DNA of 64,000 nucleotides, from positions 142,614,308 through 142,678,307 of the forward strand of contig NC_135717.1 in assembly GCF_964656455.1 (NCBI RefSeq), given 5' to 3'. This document shows, in pieces, positions 46,071-56,590 of the stretch (positions within the stretch are counted from its first letter, which is position 1; each line of letters opens with the position of its first letter). Under the pieces are notes generated by a model, which made no database searches, was not told where the DNA came from, and saw only the letters and a program-made list of their open reading frames with translations. The position numbers and the translations under genes were made by a program. Source of the stretch: Halichoerus grypus. Its lineage: Eukaryota; Chordata; Mammalia; Carnivora; Phocidae.

Positions 46071-46489
46071 TAAAGTCAGAGAATTACTGAGAAACTACTC
46101 AGTAATCGCAAAACAATGTCTTTAAGTAATATCTGGTGACCGTGAATACAGAGCTTTTTGAGCCTTATTCCTGGGTCTCTGCATTAAGGCCCTCTGACGT
46201 CTTCCTCACTTCAGTGAACATGCATACCAATAAATTAGGCCACTGTAAAAATGCACACTTGACCTGCTTGCCAGTGAACTACAGCTTTTTTCAGTTGGGA
46301 GAATGTTTGTTCCCTCCCATTAACTGTTTTTCAGTTAAATTAAAACTGAAAACATAATTATTTCAGTTTATTTTCCAGATTGCTGAAAGTGATGACTTCA
46401 TTTATTATTAAGAGCTGCAGCTGGTAACATCCCAGGGCATGCAAATTCGTTAACTCAGTATGATTTTGTTTTCTTCTCTTTTTTCTAGT

Positions 46490-46606
46490 GGACTTACAGC
46501 TTTCTTATCGATCCAAAATGGAATTACATTTAATACAAGAAAAAAACAGCAGGTTGTTTATCAATATCAAATGGATTATGCACTGCAAAGATATAGAAGG
46601 TTTTGA
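46490..46606 (+). other. Weak candidate terminal exon (38 codons, stop TGA)
   Basis: A strong-looking splice acceptor precedes it: a branch-point-like TTAAC at 46450-46454 and a pyrimidine run to CTAG ending at 46488. From 46490 a frame stays open for 38 codons and includes the residues RKKQQVVYQYQMDYALQRYRRF before the stop TGA at 46604-46606. No repeat explains this stretch. Against it: a 38-codon open run is not rare, there is no AATAAA close downstream, and I recognise no protein family. If internal, a weak donor (AAG then GTTTTG) at 46600 would give a 111-nt exon. Confidence 0.2.
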
Positions 46607-46816
46607 GCTGATAGAATAAGAACTCTTAGCATATTACAACATGATTGTTATATATTTAATTTAAACATGAGAAAATACTTCTTTTTTAATGTGATAAATG
46701 ATTGTAATGCTGACTTGCTTACCTGTGTCATCTGAATTAATCAAATTATAATAATGACCAAGGCCAATTTTGGCTCACATCTCTAGGAAAGAACAACAAA
46801 CAAACCTATATTTTTT

Positions 46817-46994
46817 ATTAGATTTGATTTATTTATTTGAGAGAGAGGATGCACACAAACAGGGGAGGGGCAGAGGGAGAGGGACAAGCAGACTCCCAGT
46901 TGAGCAGGAAGCCCCATGTGGGGCTTGATCCCAGGACCCTGGGATCATGACCTGAGCCAAAGGCAGATGCCTGACTGAGCCACCCAGGTGCCAC
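46817..46994 (-). mobile_element. SINEC, older copy, antisense
   Basis: TTATTAGATTTGATTTATTT, GA-rich body, reversed head with a small loss in the anticodon-side segment (GATGCCTGACTGAGCC) ending CACCCAGGTGCCAC. Flanks AAACCTATATTTTTTA and AAATCTATTTTATTTT form an approximate TSD. Confidence 0.92.
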
Positions 46995-47009
46995 AAATCT
47001 ATTTTATTT

Positions 47010-48052
47010 TTGATAAGCTATTGGAATCAACTCCTGTGTGAAATGTAAGATTGTTTTATTAAAATTGAAATATGGATCCATTTTAAATTAACTAGTGGTC
47101 TAAAATCAAGATGGAAATTCTTGCATAAAATTAACATGCTTAATAAAATCATAAACCATATCCTCATTAGAAATTTTACTAAATCTTGATGATATTTATA
47201 CTGTTATCACAAGAGACAATTATTTCATGTTCATTTTATCTAGTCCTTTTACAGAGTAAAGAGCCAGGGAAATTGGTAAATTTTCTATCCCCTATGGAAA
47301 GAAGAAATATTTCCTAGCCAAAAAACTTGGCTTTTCCCATTTATCATCTACCCTTTGATTATAAAATAATTATAACTGCTATTATACAATTTGCAGCATA
47401 ATATTATTCATGTATTGCTAAGTATATTTGGAAATGCAAACTCCTGCTATTCTCATGGGACTGTTATGAATATTAGATGTATATTTCATAAGTGTCTCCT
47501 AGTAAGAAAAAAATATGACTAATAATGAAGACTAAAATGCTAGGCTTTTTCCTAGACCATGCCAATTTTATTTGGTCTGGATTCCATTTTTCATTGGTTT
47601 TCTAGTGCACATATTCATGATAGTATTATTTTTAAAAATCTTATTTTCAGAAAGTGTCGTAGCTAAACAGCATATTACCTTCATCATCACCACCACATTT
47701 ACTTTATTATGTCTCTAAAGTAAAATAAAATTCAGAAACAAAGATACTGCTGAATTTTAAAATGCACATCAATATTTTAAAAGCAAGAAAACAAACATTT
47801 CCATTTGGAAAGCCAAATGAAAGTTCTTAGTGGCCAAAATATCCCAACTGAAATTTAACAAAATTTCAAAGAAACCGATTTTGATTTTTAAATATATTTC
47901 ATTATGTTGCTTGCTATTTTCATTTTAATTTACTGATGTAGTTGATTAGTCATTCTTCATTCTACTTTTTCTAAGTTTTTTTCAAAAACTAGAAAATCTG
48001 TTGTCATTAAAATTAAACTACCTTTGCATTTGACTTAAAAACTTAAAAGTTT
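47010..48052. other. Unassigned AT-rich DNA
   Basis: No recognised feature. Confidence 0.55.
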
Positions 48053-48064
48053 AAAGACAGTTAA
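48053..48064. repeat. Left TSD of short L1
   Basis: AAAGACAGTTAA is repeated exactly at 48188-48199. Confidence 0.93.
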
Positions 48065-48187
48065 GGAGGGCACATGATGTAATGAGTACTGGGTATTATA
48101 TGCAAGGGGTGAATAACTGAACTCTACATCTGAAACTAATGATACACTATATATTAACTAACTGAATTAAAATAAGTTGAAAAAAAC
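48065..48187 (+). mobile_element. 123-bp L1 3' terminus
   Basis: 'GGAGGGCACATGATGTAATG', 'ACTGGGTATTATATGCAAG' and 'ATATTAACTAACTGAATTAA' are the final part of an L1 3' UTR with a short A-rich tail. A complete, very short insertion with exact 12-bp TSD. Confidence 0.94.
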
Positions 48188-48199
48188 AAAGACAGTTAA

Positions 48200-48839
48200 T
48201 TGCTGAATCCAATTCTCTTACTGTGTTATCTACATGCTGAGAACAAATTTCCACTTTTGAAATTGCATGAATAGAATGCTGTTTTGGTCTTTTTATATTT
48301 TGGATCACACCTGGAGATTTGTTGATTCTATATGACAGACATAACCTGACTCAAGTAGGTAACTGAGCATTCTTCTGTAAGACCTGAGACACCCAAGACA
48401 GGGAAGTAGAAGATAATTTCTGAACATCCTGAGGCCTTCCACTGAGAAGACGAAAGGACAGTTGAAGCACAAGCAATGAGAACATAGACAATTTCTTCCC
48501 AAATTCAAAATATTCTTTTTTTTTTTCCTTTTTGGAACTTAAGTGGGAAGAATTAGATAAATAGCTTATTATAATAGCTTATAGTTCATGAAACATTATT
48601 CACATTGGTTCATGTATGCCCTTCTTTCTGTCTTATTTTCTTCATAAGAACAAGATGTTCATAAACAGCACAGTAAAAACTACATTAATCCAATGAATAT
48701 TTATTATGGATTCTTCCTCTGATCCAATCTGCAATCTGAGTATTATATCATTGTAATACGAAGATTTTTGGATTTGCATTTTTCACTCAATGTTGTTACT
48801 AAAATTCATTGCATATTTTCCTGTACTTGACTATTTCCT
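48200..48839. other. Unassigned DNA
   Basis: No recognised repeat except a T-run near 48,514-48,526. The 67-codon minus frame 48305-48508 has no domain. Confidence 0.5.
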
Positions 48840-48970
48840 GTGCTATTTCTATTCTCGACTATTTTAGATCCCTCATATAAGTGGAATCATGCAGTATTTG
48901 CCCTTCTCTGACTGGCTTATTTCACTTAGCATAATATCCTCCAGGCTCATCTATGTTGTCACAAATAGCA
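48840..48970 (-). mobile_element. Old L1M, antisense, left part
   Basis: 'CATATAAGTGGAATCATGCA', 'GACTGGCTTATTTCACTTAG' and 'CATAATATCCTCCAGG' are antisense L1M words. The element resumes at 50112. Confidence 0.8.
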
Positions 48971-49536
48971 AGATTCCCTTCATTTTTTGGATGAAAGGCC
49001 TAAATGTGAGACAGGAAACCATCAAAATCCTAGAGGAGAACACAGGCAGCAACCTCTTCGACATTGGCTATAGCAACTTCTTACTAGATATGTCTCCTGA
49101 GGCAAGGGAAACAAAAGCAAAAATAAATTATTGGGACTACATCAAGATAAAAAGCTTCTGCACAGCAAAGGAAACAATTTACAAAACTAAAAGGCAACCT
49201 ATGGAATGGAAGAAGATATTTGCAAATGACATATATGATAAAGGGTTAGTATCCAAAATCTATAAAGACCTTATCAAACTCAACACCCAAAAAACAAATA
49301 ATCCAATCAAGAAATGGGCAGAAGACATGAATAGACATTTTTTCAAAGAAGACTTACATATGGCTAACAGACACATGAAAAGATGCTCAACATCACTCAT
49401 CACCAGAGAAATGCAAATCAAAGCTATGATGAGGTATCACCTCACACCTGTCAGAATGGCTAAAATGAACAACCCTGGAAACAACAGATGTTGGCGAGGA
49501 TGCGGAGAAAGGGGAACCCTCTTGCACTGTCAGTAG
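48889..49536 (+). pseudogene. 215-codon chimeric open frame (L1M antisense plus L1 ORF2 C-terminus)
   Basis: The longest open frame in the window. Roughly the first 33 residues are read from the antisense L1M flank and the TSD; the rest is L1 ORF2 C-terminal protein in its native frame ([39 protein letters not shown]) with no stop, ending prematurely after LLHCQ. It would lack endonuclease and RT, so no transposition function is expected. No promoter, splice or start-context support; almost certainly accidental. Confidence 0.85.
48971..48987. repeat. Left TSD of L1
   Basis: AGATTCCCTTCATTTTT against AGACTCCCTTCGTTTTT at 50095-50111, two mismatches. Confidence 0.85.
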
Positions 49537-49628
49537 AACTGGTGCAGTTCTATTACACAAACAGTACGGAGGTTCCTTAAAAAGTTGAAAATAGAGTAAC
49601 CCTACAACCCAGCAGCAACTGCACTACT

Positions 49629-49679
<51 letters not shown>

Positions 49680-50094
49680 CAATGGAATACTACCCATCAA
49701 AAAGAATGAAATCTTGCCATTTGCAATGACATGGATGGAGCTAGAATGTATTATGCTAAATGAAACAAGTCAGTCAGAGAAAGACAAATACCATATGATT
49801 TCACTCATATGTGGAATTTAAGAAACAAAACAAATGAACATGGGGGGGAGGGACAAAAAACAAACAAAAAGAAGGCAAACCAGGAAAGAGACTCTTAACT
49901 ACAGAGAACAACCTAAGAGTTAGTGGAGGGGAGGTGGGTGGGGAAATGGGTTAAATGGGTGATGGGTATTAAGGAGTGCACTTGTGATGAGTACTGGGTG
50001 TTTTATGTAAGTGATGAATCATTAAATTCTACACCTGAAACTAAGATTACACTATATGTTAACTAACTGGAATTTAAATAAAAACTTAAAAAAA
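48988..50094 (+). mobile_element. L1, 5'-truncated, with internal deletion filled by (AT)n
   Basis: Starts 'GGATGAAAGGCCTAAATGTG' in ORF2; the C-terminal cysteine motif [14 protein letters not shown] lies near 49,487-49,530. Sibling copies have about 170 bases between 'CACTACTAGGTAT' and 'AATGGAATACTAC'; here an (AT)n tract replaces them. The 3' UTR is of the 'ATATGTTAACTAACTGGAAT' type with an A-rich end. Confidence 0.92.
49632..49676. repeat. (AT)n microsatellite
   Basis: About 22 TA units at the internal deletion point of the L1. Confidence 0.97.
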
Positions 50095-50111
50095 AGACTC
50101 CCTTCGTTTTT

Positions 50112-50880
50112 GACACTGAATAATATTCCATTGTGTGTATATAACACATTTTCTCTTTTTTTCTTATGTATTCTTTTATTTATTCATTAATCTATGTAGT
50201 CATTCATTTATTTTTTTAATGAGATATAATTGACATATAACATTGTATTGTTTTAGATAAATAGCACATTTGCTTTATCCAATCATCTATTGATGAACAT
50301 TTGGTTTATTTCCATATCTTAGTTATTGTAAACACTGCTGCAATAAACATGGGAATGCATATATGTCTTTGAGATCTTGATTTCAATTCTTTTGGATATA
50401 TACGCAGAGGCGGTACTGCTGAATTATGTGGTAGCTCTATTGTAATTTTTTGAGGAACCTCTATACTATTTCCACAGTGACTGCACCATTTCACAGCCCC
50501 ATCAACAGGACACAAAGGTTTCAATTTCTTCACAATGTCACTGACACTTGTTATCTTTTGTATTTTTTTTTCATAATAGTTATTCTAACATGTGTGAGGA
50601 GATATCTCAATGTAGTTTTAATTTTCATGTCCCTGATGATTAGTGATATTGAGAACTTTTTCATATACCTATTGGCCATTCAGATGTTTTCATTGGAGAA
50701 ACGTCTATTCACGTCCTTTGCCAATTTTTAATATTGGGTTTTGTGTTTGTTTTTGCTATCAAGTTGTAGGAGTTCCTTATATATTTTGGATTGTATATAC
50801 TGCATAGTACAAGTGTGCTGAAGTTTCTTTTGGGTATATGTACCTTGAAGTGGAATTACTTGAAAGCATGTGAGTGTTCA
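50112..50880 (-). mobile_element. Old L1M, antisense, right part, with a small T-rich insert
   Basis: 'GACACTGAATAATATTCCAT', 'ATTGTAAACACTGCTGCAAT' near 50,325, 'GATATATACGCAGAGG' near 50,395 and 'ATTGGCCATTCAGATGTTTT' near 50,671 follow the antisense order. At about 50,154-50,262 a T-rich segment with 'GAGATATAATTGACATATAA' (another L1 3' end, antisense) is inserted between ACACATTTTCT and GCACATTTGCT. The frames 50306-50533 (-) and 50450-50731 (+) are relics and shadows. Confidence 0.8.
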
Positions 50881-51276
50881 ATGTCACAGTAAAATGTCAA
50901 ATTAATTTCTGGAATGGTTTATTCATTAAGCAAGTATTTATTTAAAAAATATTGTGCCAAGCATCATTTTGTATCCATGGAATATATCAATGAATGAAAG
51001 CAAAGAACAGCCTTCATGGGGTTTATGTTTAGGAGGAGAAAACAGACAATACATAAAGTAAATTACAAAATATGTTAGAAGGTGATAAGCATTATGGGAA
51101 AAAGAAAAAGTACAATAGGTTTAGGAGAATTGGGAAATTGTTGTGCAGGGGCAGGTTGCAAATAAATTCCATTGAAAATTAATTTGAACAAGAATTAAAC
51201 GAGGTGAGGAAGTTAACCACACATATATCTAGTGGAAGAACATGTCAAGTAGAGAGAAGTGCAAAATGTGTTGTGT

Positions 51277-51290
51277 AAGAATGCCATTGT
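51277..51290. repeat. Left TSD of SINE
   Basis: AAGAATGCCATTGT is repeated exactly at 51531-51544. Confidence 0.95.
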
Positions 51291-51530
51291 AGGGACGCCT
51301 GGGTGGCTCAGTTGGTTAAGCGTCTGCCTTCGGCTCAGGTCATGATCCCGGGGTCCTGGGATTGGGCCCCACAGGGCTCAGTGGGGAGTCTGCTTCTCCC
51401 TCTCCTTCTGCCCCTCCCTCTGCCCTTTCCTTTGCCCCTCCCTCCACCCGCTCAGGCTCTCTCTCTGGGTCTCACACTCTCATTCTCTCTCTCTCATAAA
51501 TAAATAAAATCTTAAAAAAAAAAAAAAAAA
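51291..51530 (+). mobile_element. SINEC with expanded CT-rich body
   Basis: AGGGACGCCTGGGTGGCTCAG head; the body carries extra CCTCCCTCTGCCCTTTCC-type repeats making it about 30 bp longer than siblings; pure A-tail of about 19. Exact TSD. Confidence 0.96.
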
Positions 51531-52293
51531 AAGAATGCCATTGTGGCTGAAGGAATGACTAAGTAGGAGATGAAATCAGAAAGACAATGGAATATGTGAT
51601 GGTACAGATCAGTCAGGAAATTGTAGGCCATCATAAGGACTTTGGGTTTTATTCTGAATGAAATGTATTTTGAGCAGATAAAAGACATGATCTGAGTAAT
51701 GTTTTAAAGGGACCATTCCTGATGTTGTGTTGAGAATATACCACAGAGAAGCAAGGATAGAAACAGGGAGATCAGTAAGAAGACCTTACAATAATCCAAG
51801 TGAGAATTAATGGTAGTTTGAATCAAGGTTGTAGCACAGAGTTTTGTAAGTGATTAGATTTTACAATATTTGAAAGTTAGACACAAGAGGATTTTCTAAA
51901 AGAATGCATGTGGTGTATAAAGATAAATAGAAGTCAAAGATACCCCATGACTTTTGGTATGAGCAACAAGAGTTTGAGTTGTCATCACCTGAAATGACAA
52001 GTCTAGCAAGAAAACGGTTTGTGGAAGAAAGATCAGGGGCATACTTTTGGATGTGTTCATCCAAGTTTAAAATGTCTATTTGGCATTCAAGTAAAGGTGT
52101 CAGATACGCAGCTTTATATTCATATCTGTAATTTGAGAGAGGTCTTAGCTGGAAATATAAATCTGGGGAAAAGTTGGAGTCTCCTGGATAAGACTATAAG
52201 GAAGTGAATGTAGATAGATAAGAAAATAGAACCAAGGTCTGAGTCCTGGGACATTAACACTAAAAGGTCAAGGAGAAGATGACGGAGAAATAA

Positions 52294-52316
52294 AAAGAAA
52301 GAAAGAAAGAAAGAAA
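52294..52316. repeat. (GAAA)n microsatellite
   Basis: About five GAAA units in the antisense L2. Confidence 0.9.
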
Positions 52317-52335
52317 AATAAAGAGTGATTAGGGA

Positions 52336-52349
52336 GGAAAGAAAAATAT
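52336..52349. repeat. Left TSD of L1
   Basis: GGAAAGAAAAATAT against GGAAAGAAAAAAATAT at 53593-53608 (two extra A). Confidence 0.75.
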
Positions 52350-52391
52350 TTTCCCAAAGAATAAGAAAACACTAATTTGAAAAGACATATG

Positions 52392-52407
52392 TACCCCTAC
52401 GTTTATT
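52392..52407. repeat. Left TSD of SINE
   Basis: TACCCCTACGTTTATT against TACCCCTACATTTATT at 52610-52625, one mismatch. Confidence 0.93.
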
Positions 52408-52609
52408 TTTTTATTTTTTTTAAAGATTTTATTTATTTATTTGACAGAGAGGACACAGCGAGAGCAGGAACACAAGCAGGGGGAGCGGGAGAGGGAGAAG
52501 CAGGCCCCCTGCTGAGCAGGGAGCCCAATGTGGGGCTCAATTCCAGGACCCTGGGATCATGACCTGAGCCGAAGGCAGATGCTTAACGACTGAGCCACCC
52601 AGGTGCCCC
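52408..52609 (-). mobile_element. SINEC, antisense, inside L1
   Basis: T-rich start, AAAGATTTTATTTATTTATT, GA-rich body, reversed head ending GAGCCACCCAGGTGCCCC. Near consensus. Confidence 0.97.
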
Positions 52610-52697
52610 TACCCCTACATTTATTGCCACATTATTTACAACAGCCAAATTATGGAAGTAGTCCAAGTGCCCATCAATACAGGAAAGAAAATGTGAT

Positions 52698-53179
52698 ATA
52701 TAGATATAGATTATCTAGATATATCTATACAGATGCCAGACTGTATGGGTTATCAAGTGGCACAAGAGGTCACATCCCAGTTCTGAAAAAGCTGGAGGCT
52801 GGGGCCAGGTGGCGTGGGGTACGGGGTGGGAGGCTTCAGGGGGACAGAGGTATTTGTAGTGGCTGCTGTACCCTGGGAGAGACGGTCCATTCAGGGAACA
52901 AGAGCAGGAATTGCATTTTAACTCATGTGCTAGTACTTTTAAAGCTCTTTCCTGTGGATTTTTAATGCCCAAGGAGGTTTTAAGACACATGGTCTGATCT
53001 TGATGTTTTCAGGACACTAGGCCACAGAGTTGAATTCGTTCATTCATTCAACAAATAATATTGAGGGCCTGTTATGTTCTAAGTACTATCCTAAGAGTTT
53101 GGAATGAATTGGCAAATACTACAGACAGAATTAGATAGATATATATACAGATAGATAGATAGATAGAAATACATTATAT
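52698..53179. other. Non-L1 segment inserted in L1, bracketed by AT-rich palindromes
   Basis: Between two L1 halves. Its left border is an AT-rich palindromic stretch (about 52,696-52,731) and its right border a GATA/TATC palindrome (about 53,150-53,202). The interior 52,735-53,030 is G-rich for this window and matches nothing I recognise; 53,030-53,125 resembles a reversed L2 3' end ('TTCATTCATTCAACAAATAA'). AATGTGAT flanks the insert at 52690-52697 and 53180-53187. The 120-codon frame 52603-52965 crosses several elements and is not a gene. Confidence 0.6.
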
Positions 53180-53202
53180 AATGTGATCTATCTATCTATA
53201 TA
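53150..53202. repeat. GATA/TATC inverted repeat around an ATTATATAAT centre
   Basis: GATAGATAGATAGATAG on one side, CTATCTATCTATATA on the other, and ACATTATATAATGT in the middle: a near-palindrome of about 50 bases able to form a hairpin. Confidence 0.85.
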
Positions 53203-53830
53203 ATGGAATATTAGCTATAAAAAGAATAAAACTTGTCATTTGCAACAACATGGATGGATTTAGAGGATATAATGTTAAGTGAAATAAGTCCGTCAGAGAA
53301 AAACAAATACTAGATGATTTCACTCATAAGTGGAATTTAAGAAACAAAACAAACAAATAAAGGAAAAAGATACAAACAAACAAAAGAAACTCTTAAATAT
53401 GGAGAACACACTGATGGTCACCACAGGGGAGGTGGGTGGGGGATGGGTGAAATAAGTGAAGGGGATTAAGAGTACACTTATGATGAGCACTTAGTGATGT
53501 ATAGAATTGAATCACCATATTGTACACCTAAAACTAATATAACACCATATGTTAATTATACTGGAATTAAAGTAAATTTTTTTAAAAGGTGGGGAAAGAA
53601 AAAAATATCAAAAGTATAGTGTCCAGAAAACTAGTGACAAGAATATATGAAAAAGTACACTGTGATTAACTTTGTCAAATGCTGTTGGGAGGTCACATAA
53701 AATGAGAACAGAATTGACCATTAGGGTTTAGCAGCATACAAGTCATCAGTGACCTACATAAGAACAATTTCACTAGAGCAGAGGAAGTAAAGGCCTACGT
53801 GAATGACATGAGGGAAGAAACACCAGTGTA

Positions 53831-55449
53831 CAATCCCACCAACAATAGATGAGATCCTATAACCCTTACTCGAGTTGTAACCATCCTCAACTCTTCTATT
53901 AACTCATCATCCACATTTAGGGAGCAAGTTCTTTTTGGTGACTAATTTTTAGATCTCTTCCCTACATTCTATTTTCACTCATTTGTCTTCTCTTACTTAT
54001 ATTATTAAAATTGCCTCCTCCATGATCTTCTCACCTCTCCTCTCTCTGTAATCACCACAAAACCACTATGCCATTTCCAAAACAAATCTGTTAATAGATT
54101 CTTTAGCCCTCTACATACCACAGATATACAATTTTAAATGGAGATCTTTGTCCCCCTTATTCAACTTGCTTAAGATTGAGCAACTTTAAGTTCTGTGGAA
54201 AGTCGCCAGCGGCCTTAAAAAAAATAGATAATGAGGACATTTGTAGGAATAAGTTGTGGAAGTTTCAGACTTTGACAAAAGAGAATAAGAAAAATTGCTT
54301 AACAAATTACAGAGGATTGAAAAGTTCCTGAGACTTCTCAAAAATGAGAACAATGCACAATTCCTGTCATGGCAAGATGTCAAAAACTATCAGTCAGTAC
54401 TTTTGATTTAATAGGGCAAGGAGAGGATGCTAATGATGGTGGGGACAGAGTGGTCCACGAACTGAGGTAATTGCATATCTGTGGGAGGAGTCTGAAGGTG
54501 TTTTTGAGGAAAGATTAATATTGATAAGCCCTCTTTTCTGTATTTTGCCCCATCTAGATTAAACATACCTTAACAGCAGTCAATACACATTTGGCTTTTA
54601 TTAAACCACTGAATCTAAATATACTCAATTCTGAAATTTCAGAATCTCTTAATGTATTCAATTGTCATGACCTTGAGTAATTACTACTAGGATAAGCATG
54701 GACATTTGAAAATACTACTCTTCTATTTAAACACCTTCTGTGGCCCTCATGATTATAAGATAAAGTCATTACTCTTTTAATGAAATGAAAATCCTTTATA
54801 TCTAGTGGCTTCTCTTCCTTGTTAGCTACTATCCTCACTAGTTTCTACCTGGGGTCCATCAGGAAGCAGATAGTACACTCACACTGGGTAATTATAGGGA
54901 ATTAAAAAAAAGTCATGTCAAATACATATTAGGTATTATAGTCAACATAATTCAGTGGAATAATTGCTAGAAATCAGCATCATAAAAACCCTGATAAAAG
55001 TCCCTGGTTGGCTTATGACGTTTTTTATGTTTAATAAAAAACTGCCTAATTGAGACACAAATCTAGTTCAGGGCAAGACATATAACCAATTCAAATGCAG
55101 TGATCATAGCTGATAAAGCACAAGGCAAATTAAAGATGAATAACAATTAACAAAAGTGTCTAGATATAAATTATGCTCAAAACATCAGCGAACATAACCA
55201 TACTTCTGTTCTTGGCAAAATTTCTCCTCCCTAATTTTATTGAATAATTGGTTCTGTAGGAAGAATATCAGCTAATTATTTGTGGACATACATTTGTTTT
55301 GTTTTCAATGAGAAAAGAAGTGGGACAGGGACTATTTTGCCACCAAAGTTTGGCTTTGTAAAACCTGGGCCCTATAATTTGGTATCAGCTGGTAAAAAGA
55401 GTTCCTGACTGAGCTGGAGGGTATGTGATTAGAAAGGAAACAATGCATT
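53831..55449. other. Mostly unassigned; possible L2 pieces on the plus strand
   Basis: The stretches 53,985-54,110 ('ATATTATTAAAATTGCCTCC') and 54,690-54,850 are loosely like plus-strand L2 RT-tail sequence, separated by unrecognised DNA. Too diverged to call. No ORF or RNA gene supported. Confidence 0.3.
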
Positions 55450-55660
55450 TATGGTAACTAACACGTTTTCATTCATATTATTGCTCTAAATAGACCTTCG
55501 AGGTCAGGAAGGCAGAGCATGTTATGATCCTTGCTTGACAGCTGAGGAGTCAGAGGCTTAAAGTATTTGCAACAAGTGGCCCACAACTATGAAGAGGAGA
55601 GCTAGAATATGAATCGAAGTCCCCTAAAATCAGACTCCAGGAGTCTTTCATGAAATCCAA
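55450..55660 (-). mobile_element. MIR SINE, antisense
   Basis: 'AGACCTTCGAGGTCAGGAAG', 'GACAGCTGAGGAGTCAGAGG', 'GTGGCCCACAACTATGAAGA' and 'AAAATCAGACTCCAGGAGTC' follow the reversed MIR order. Confidence 0.75.
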
Positions 55661-56394
55661 TTTAATCCAATCAAGCAGCCAAGAGTACATTGATGGATGT
55701 TCATTCAAAGTTGAAGAAAAGGAGTTCTATCCTTTAGGAACTTTTAATCTACTTTGAGAAAAGAAATGTGATAACATGATTCAGAAGCCCATTCTGAGAC
55801 TTATAAAAATTTTTTTAAATATAAAGCACTATGTATAGAAACAATGGAAAACCACTGTGATAGGGATTGCATGAGTAAACAGTGTCTGGTTAAACCCTTT
55901 CTAAACTGTTTTCCTCTGATTTCTTATGAAGCTTTTCCCCAAATACTTTATAAAACACTGATTAAAACATTCTGCATTTTGTAAGCACTTCCTCAGATAT
56001 GTTAAAGTCATACAAATGCATAAACGAAATGGTTATTATATGGATCTAGAGAAGGAGCACATACTACTTGGTGTCAGTACTTAATTGCAAATTACATGAA
56101 ATTCACAAATATCTCAATGGTGCAATAAAATTATCTTTGATATTTTAAGCCTTAAATATGGTTATGTTCTTCAGGACATTTATGGCTTAAATGTACAGTA
56201 CTATGCCTTAAATATATATGCACTCAAGGTGTGCAAATATTTTAAAAACTAAGATACTCAGTTAAGGAAATCATAATCATTTTGTCCCTCCTGTACTTTT
56301 CAATAAATCACTTTATTGAGCAAAAGCTGATTATTTGGTATACTATAGTATTCTTTGGAAAAAGCATGATTACATATTTCTATCTTTTTCTAAT
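55661..56394. other. Unassigned AT-rich DNA
   Basis: No recognised feature. Confidence 0.5.
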
Positions 56395-56590
56395 GGTTAT
56401 CAAAATTTCAGGGTTGCTAAGGGTATACATACATTATCTCATTTATTACATACAATTGTTAACTACTTTCTCCATTTTACAGTTAGGAAACTGGGGTTTA
56501 AAGAAGTTAAGTAATATGCCCTATATATAGTGGATATGGGATGGAAATTCAAAATTTTCTAATTCTAGCAATCCGATTTTTATGCTCTGT
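56395..56590 (-). mobile_element. MIR SINE, antisense
   Basis: 'ATTATCTCATTTATTACATA', 'CTCCATTTTACAGTTAGGAA', 'ACTGGGGTTTAAAGAAGTTA' and AGTAATATGCC match the reversed MIR core and 3' half. Confidence 0.75.

Larger units (their letters stand above)
52350..53592 (+). mobile_element. L1 3' end, split by a SINE and by a non-L1 segment
   Basis: It opens 'CCAAAGAATAAGAAAACACT', continues to 'TATGGAAGTAGTCCAAGTGC' near 52,652, is broken at 52698-53179, and resumes 'CTATATAATGGAATATTAGC' near 53,195 through the 3' UTR to 'GGAATTAAAGTAAATTTTT' at 53,560-53,585. Landed in the antisense L2. Confidence 0.88.
50925..53830 (-). mobile_element. L2 LINE, antisense, long, split by SINE and L1
   Basis: Begins with the reversed 3' end ('TATTCATTAAGCAAGTATTT', 'ATTGTGCCAAGCATCATTTT') and continues through 'GAAGGTGATAAGCATTATGG', the SINE at 51291-51530, 'CATAAGGACTTTGGGTTTTA', 'GACATGATCTGAGTAATG', 'AGATACCCCATGACTTTTGG', and after the L1 at 52350-53592 finishes with 'TTTGTCAAATGCTGTTGGGA'. 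About 1.5 kb of L2 proper, covering the RT domain in reverse; one of the longest ancient elements here. Confidence 0.75.

Noticed and set aside
52603..52965. 120-codon plus-strand ORF
   Set aside because: It starts at the SINE edge, crosses L1 and then the unexplained insert; a chance frame across three different DNA sources.
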